From Hymenobacter polaris (GTDB lineage Bacteria > Bacteroidota > Bacteroidia > Cytophagales > Hymenobacteraceae), in NCBI RefSeq assembly GCF_012927305.1, contig NZ_JABBGH010000001.1:2108001-2172000 (forward strand): a stretch of DNA of 64,000 nt. The letters run 5' to 3'. The notes below the pieces were generated by a model. It had not been told where the DNA came from. It did no database searches and saw nothing but the letters and a program-made list of their open reading frames with translations. Positions within the stretch are counted from its first letter, which is position 1. Each line of letters starts with the position of its first letter. A program made the translations under genes and the position numbers. This document shows, piece after piece, positions 63,581 to 64,000 of this stretch.

Positions 63581-64000
63581 CTAGTTCCCGCCGGCACCCA
63601 CCTGCACCGACTTGTCTTTCAGCACGTCCTGTACGTAGAGCATCTTCACCAGCACGATGAGCATGGCCATGATGGGCGTGGCCAGAATCAGCCCCAAAAT
63701 GCCCGCATAGGAGCCGATAACCAGCTGCGCAATAAAGATGAGGGCGGGCGGCATGGCAATGAGGCTGCGCTGGGCCAGCGGCGTAAGCAGGTTGCTTTCG
63801 ATGGCCTGCACCAGCAGATAAAGCCCCACCACGTAGAGCGCCATCTGGGGGCCGCCGTTGAAGAAGGCCACCAGCACGGCGGGCAGCATCGACAGCAGCG
63901 GGCCCAGGTTGGGGATGAAGGTGATAAGCCCCGCGAACAGCGCCAGCGCCGCCACGGCCGGCAGCCCCAGCAGCCACAGCCCCAGGGCCGAGAGCAGCCC
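63581..64000 (-). CDS. AI-2E family transporter, 3' part (5' end beyond window)
   Basis: About 140 residues of the C-terminal half. LFAGLITFIPNLGPLLSMLPAVLVAFF, LYLLVQAIESNLLTPLAQRSL and GILGLILATPIMAMLIVLVKML are the standard C-terminal hydrophobic blocks of the AI-2E/TqsA-like permeases (short blocks). The frame is open to base 64,000 (LLSALGLWLLGLPAVAAL), so the start lies outside. It ends about 100 bases before the paaA operator. Substrate uncertain. Confidence 0.9.
   Translation of the reverse strand, partial: GLLSALGLWLLGLPAVAALALFAGLITFIPNLGPLLSMLPAVLVAFFNGGPQMALYVVGLYLLVQAIESNLLTPLAQRSLIAMPPALIFIAQLVIGSYAGILGLILATPIMAMLIVLVKMLYVQDVLKDKSVQVGAGGN

Overview
The window comes from a high-GC Bacteroidota genome, most likely a Hymenobacter-like member of the Cytophagales. 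Evidence: type IX secretion genes (PorU sortase and a PorV-type barrel), a protein with a T9SS sorting tail, a DUF4270 lipoprotein, head-GIN/PspC proteins, TTTG-type promoter boxes, and Tat-exported sugar-oxidising enzymes. Two genome-wide signatures recur: the palindrome CCTAGG/CCCTAGGG, and a family of REP-like inverted repeats with the core TCATGCTGAGCTTGTCGAAG between genes.

Layout. 1-13,900: core metabolism and housekeeping (class III aminotransferase fragment, TerB-like protein, pfkA, miaA, a glycosyltransferase, a large hybrid histidine kinase with a CheY-like partner, an MBL hydrolase, an NFACT/RqcH protein, tRNA-Leu(GAG), an iron-permease-family protein, Dps). 14,000-28,500: a sugar-oxidation cluster with three TIM-barrel isomerases, a GMC oxidoreductase with its Tat-carrying small subunit, a lipoprotein cytochrome c, a NupG-type transporter, a DUF1080 protein and four Gfo/Idh/MocA oxidoreductases. 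It looks like a 3-keto-sugar pathway. A MOSC protein follows.

29,500-36,400 is the most interesting part. It is a minus-strand locus with, in transcription order, Ro60 (TROVE plus vWA), a microbial-type PARG, a PcfJ-like protein and the RNA ligase RtcB. Threaded between these genes are ten copies of a bipartite structured element. The core is an array of seven modules (32,566-33,666). In them tRNA parts occur in circularly permuted order: T-arm, 3' acceptor strand, short loop, 5' acceptor strand, D-arm, with the acceptor strands pairing. The modules differ from one another (Ser-, Leu-, Asn-like). Each is bounded by a conserved hairpin and a conserved CCCCA-type box. I read this as an expanded bank of Y-RNA-like tRNA mimics serving Ro60, coupled to RNA ligation and ADP-ribose removal. 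A candidate ncRNA with its own promoter and terminator lies upstream of Ro60.

37,000-46,000: a J-domain protein, a PD-(D/E)XK nuclease, a DUF4270 lipoprotein, a kelch-type lipoprotein, an FtsX-like permease, a DUF1343 protein, fmt and folA. 46,000-54,300: porU, porV and a T9SS-exported GH128-like enzyme. 54,500-58,000: a PadR regulator with a PspC/head-GIN envelope protein. 58,500-63,500: phenylacetate degradation genes paaA-paaB-paaC-paaD-paaG-paaH on the minus strand, preceded by a TetR-type operator. The window ends inside an AI-2E family transporter gene.
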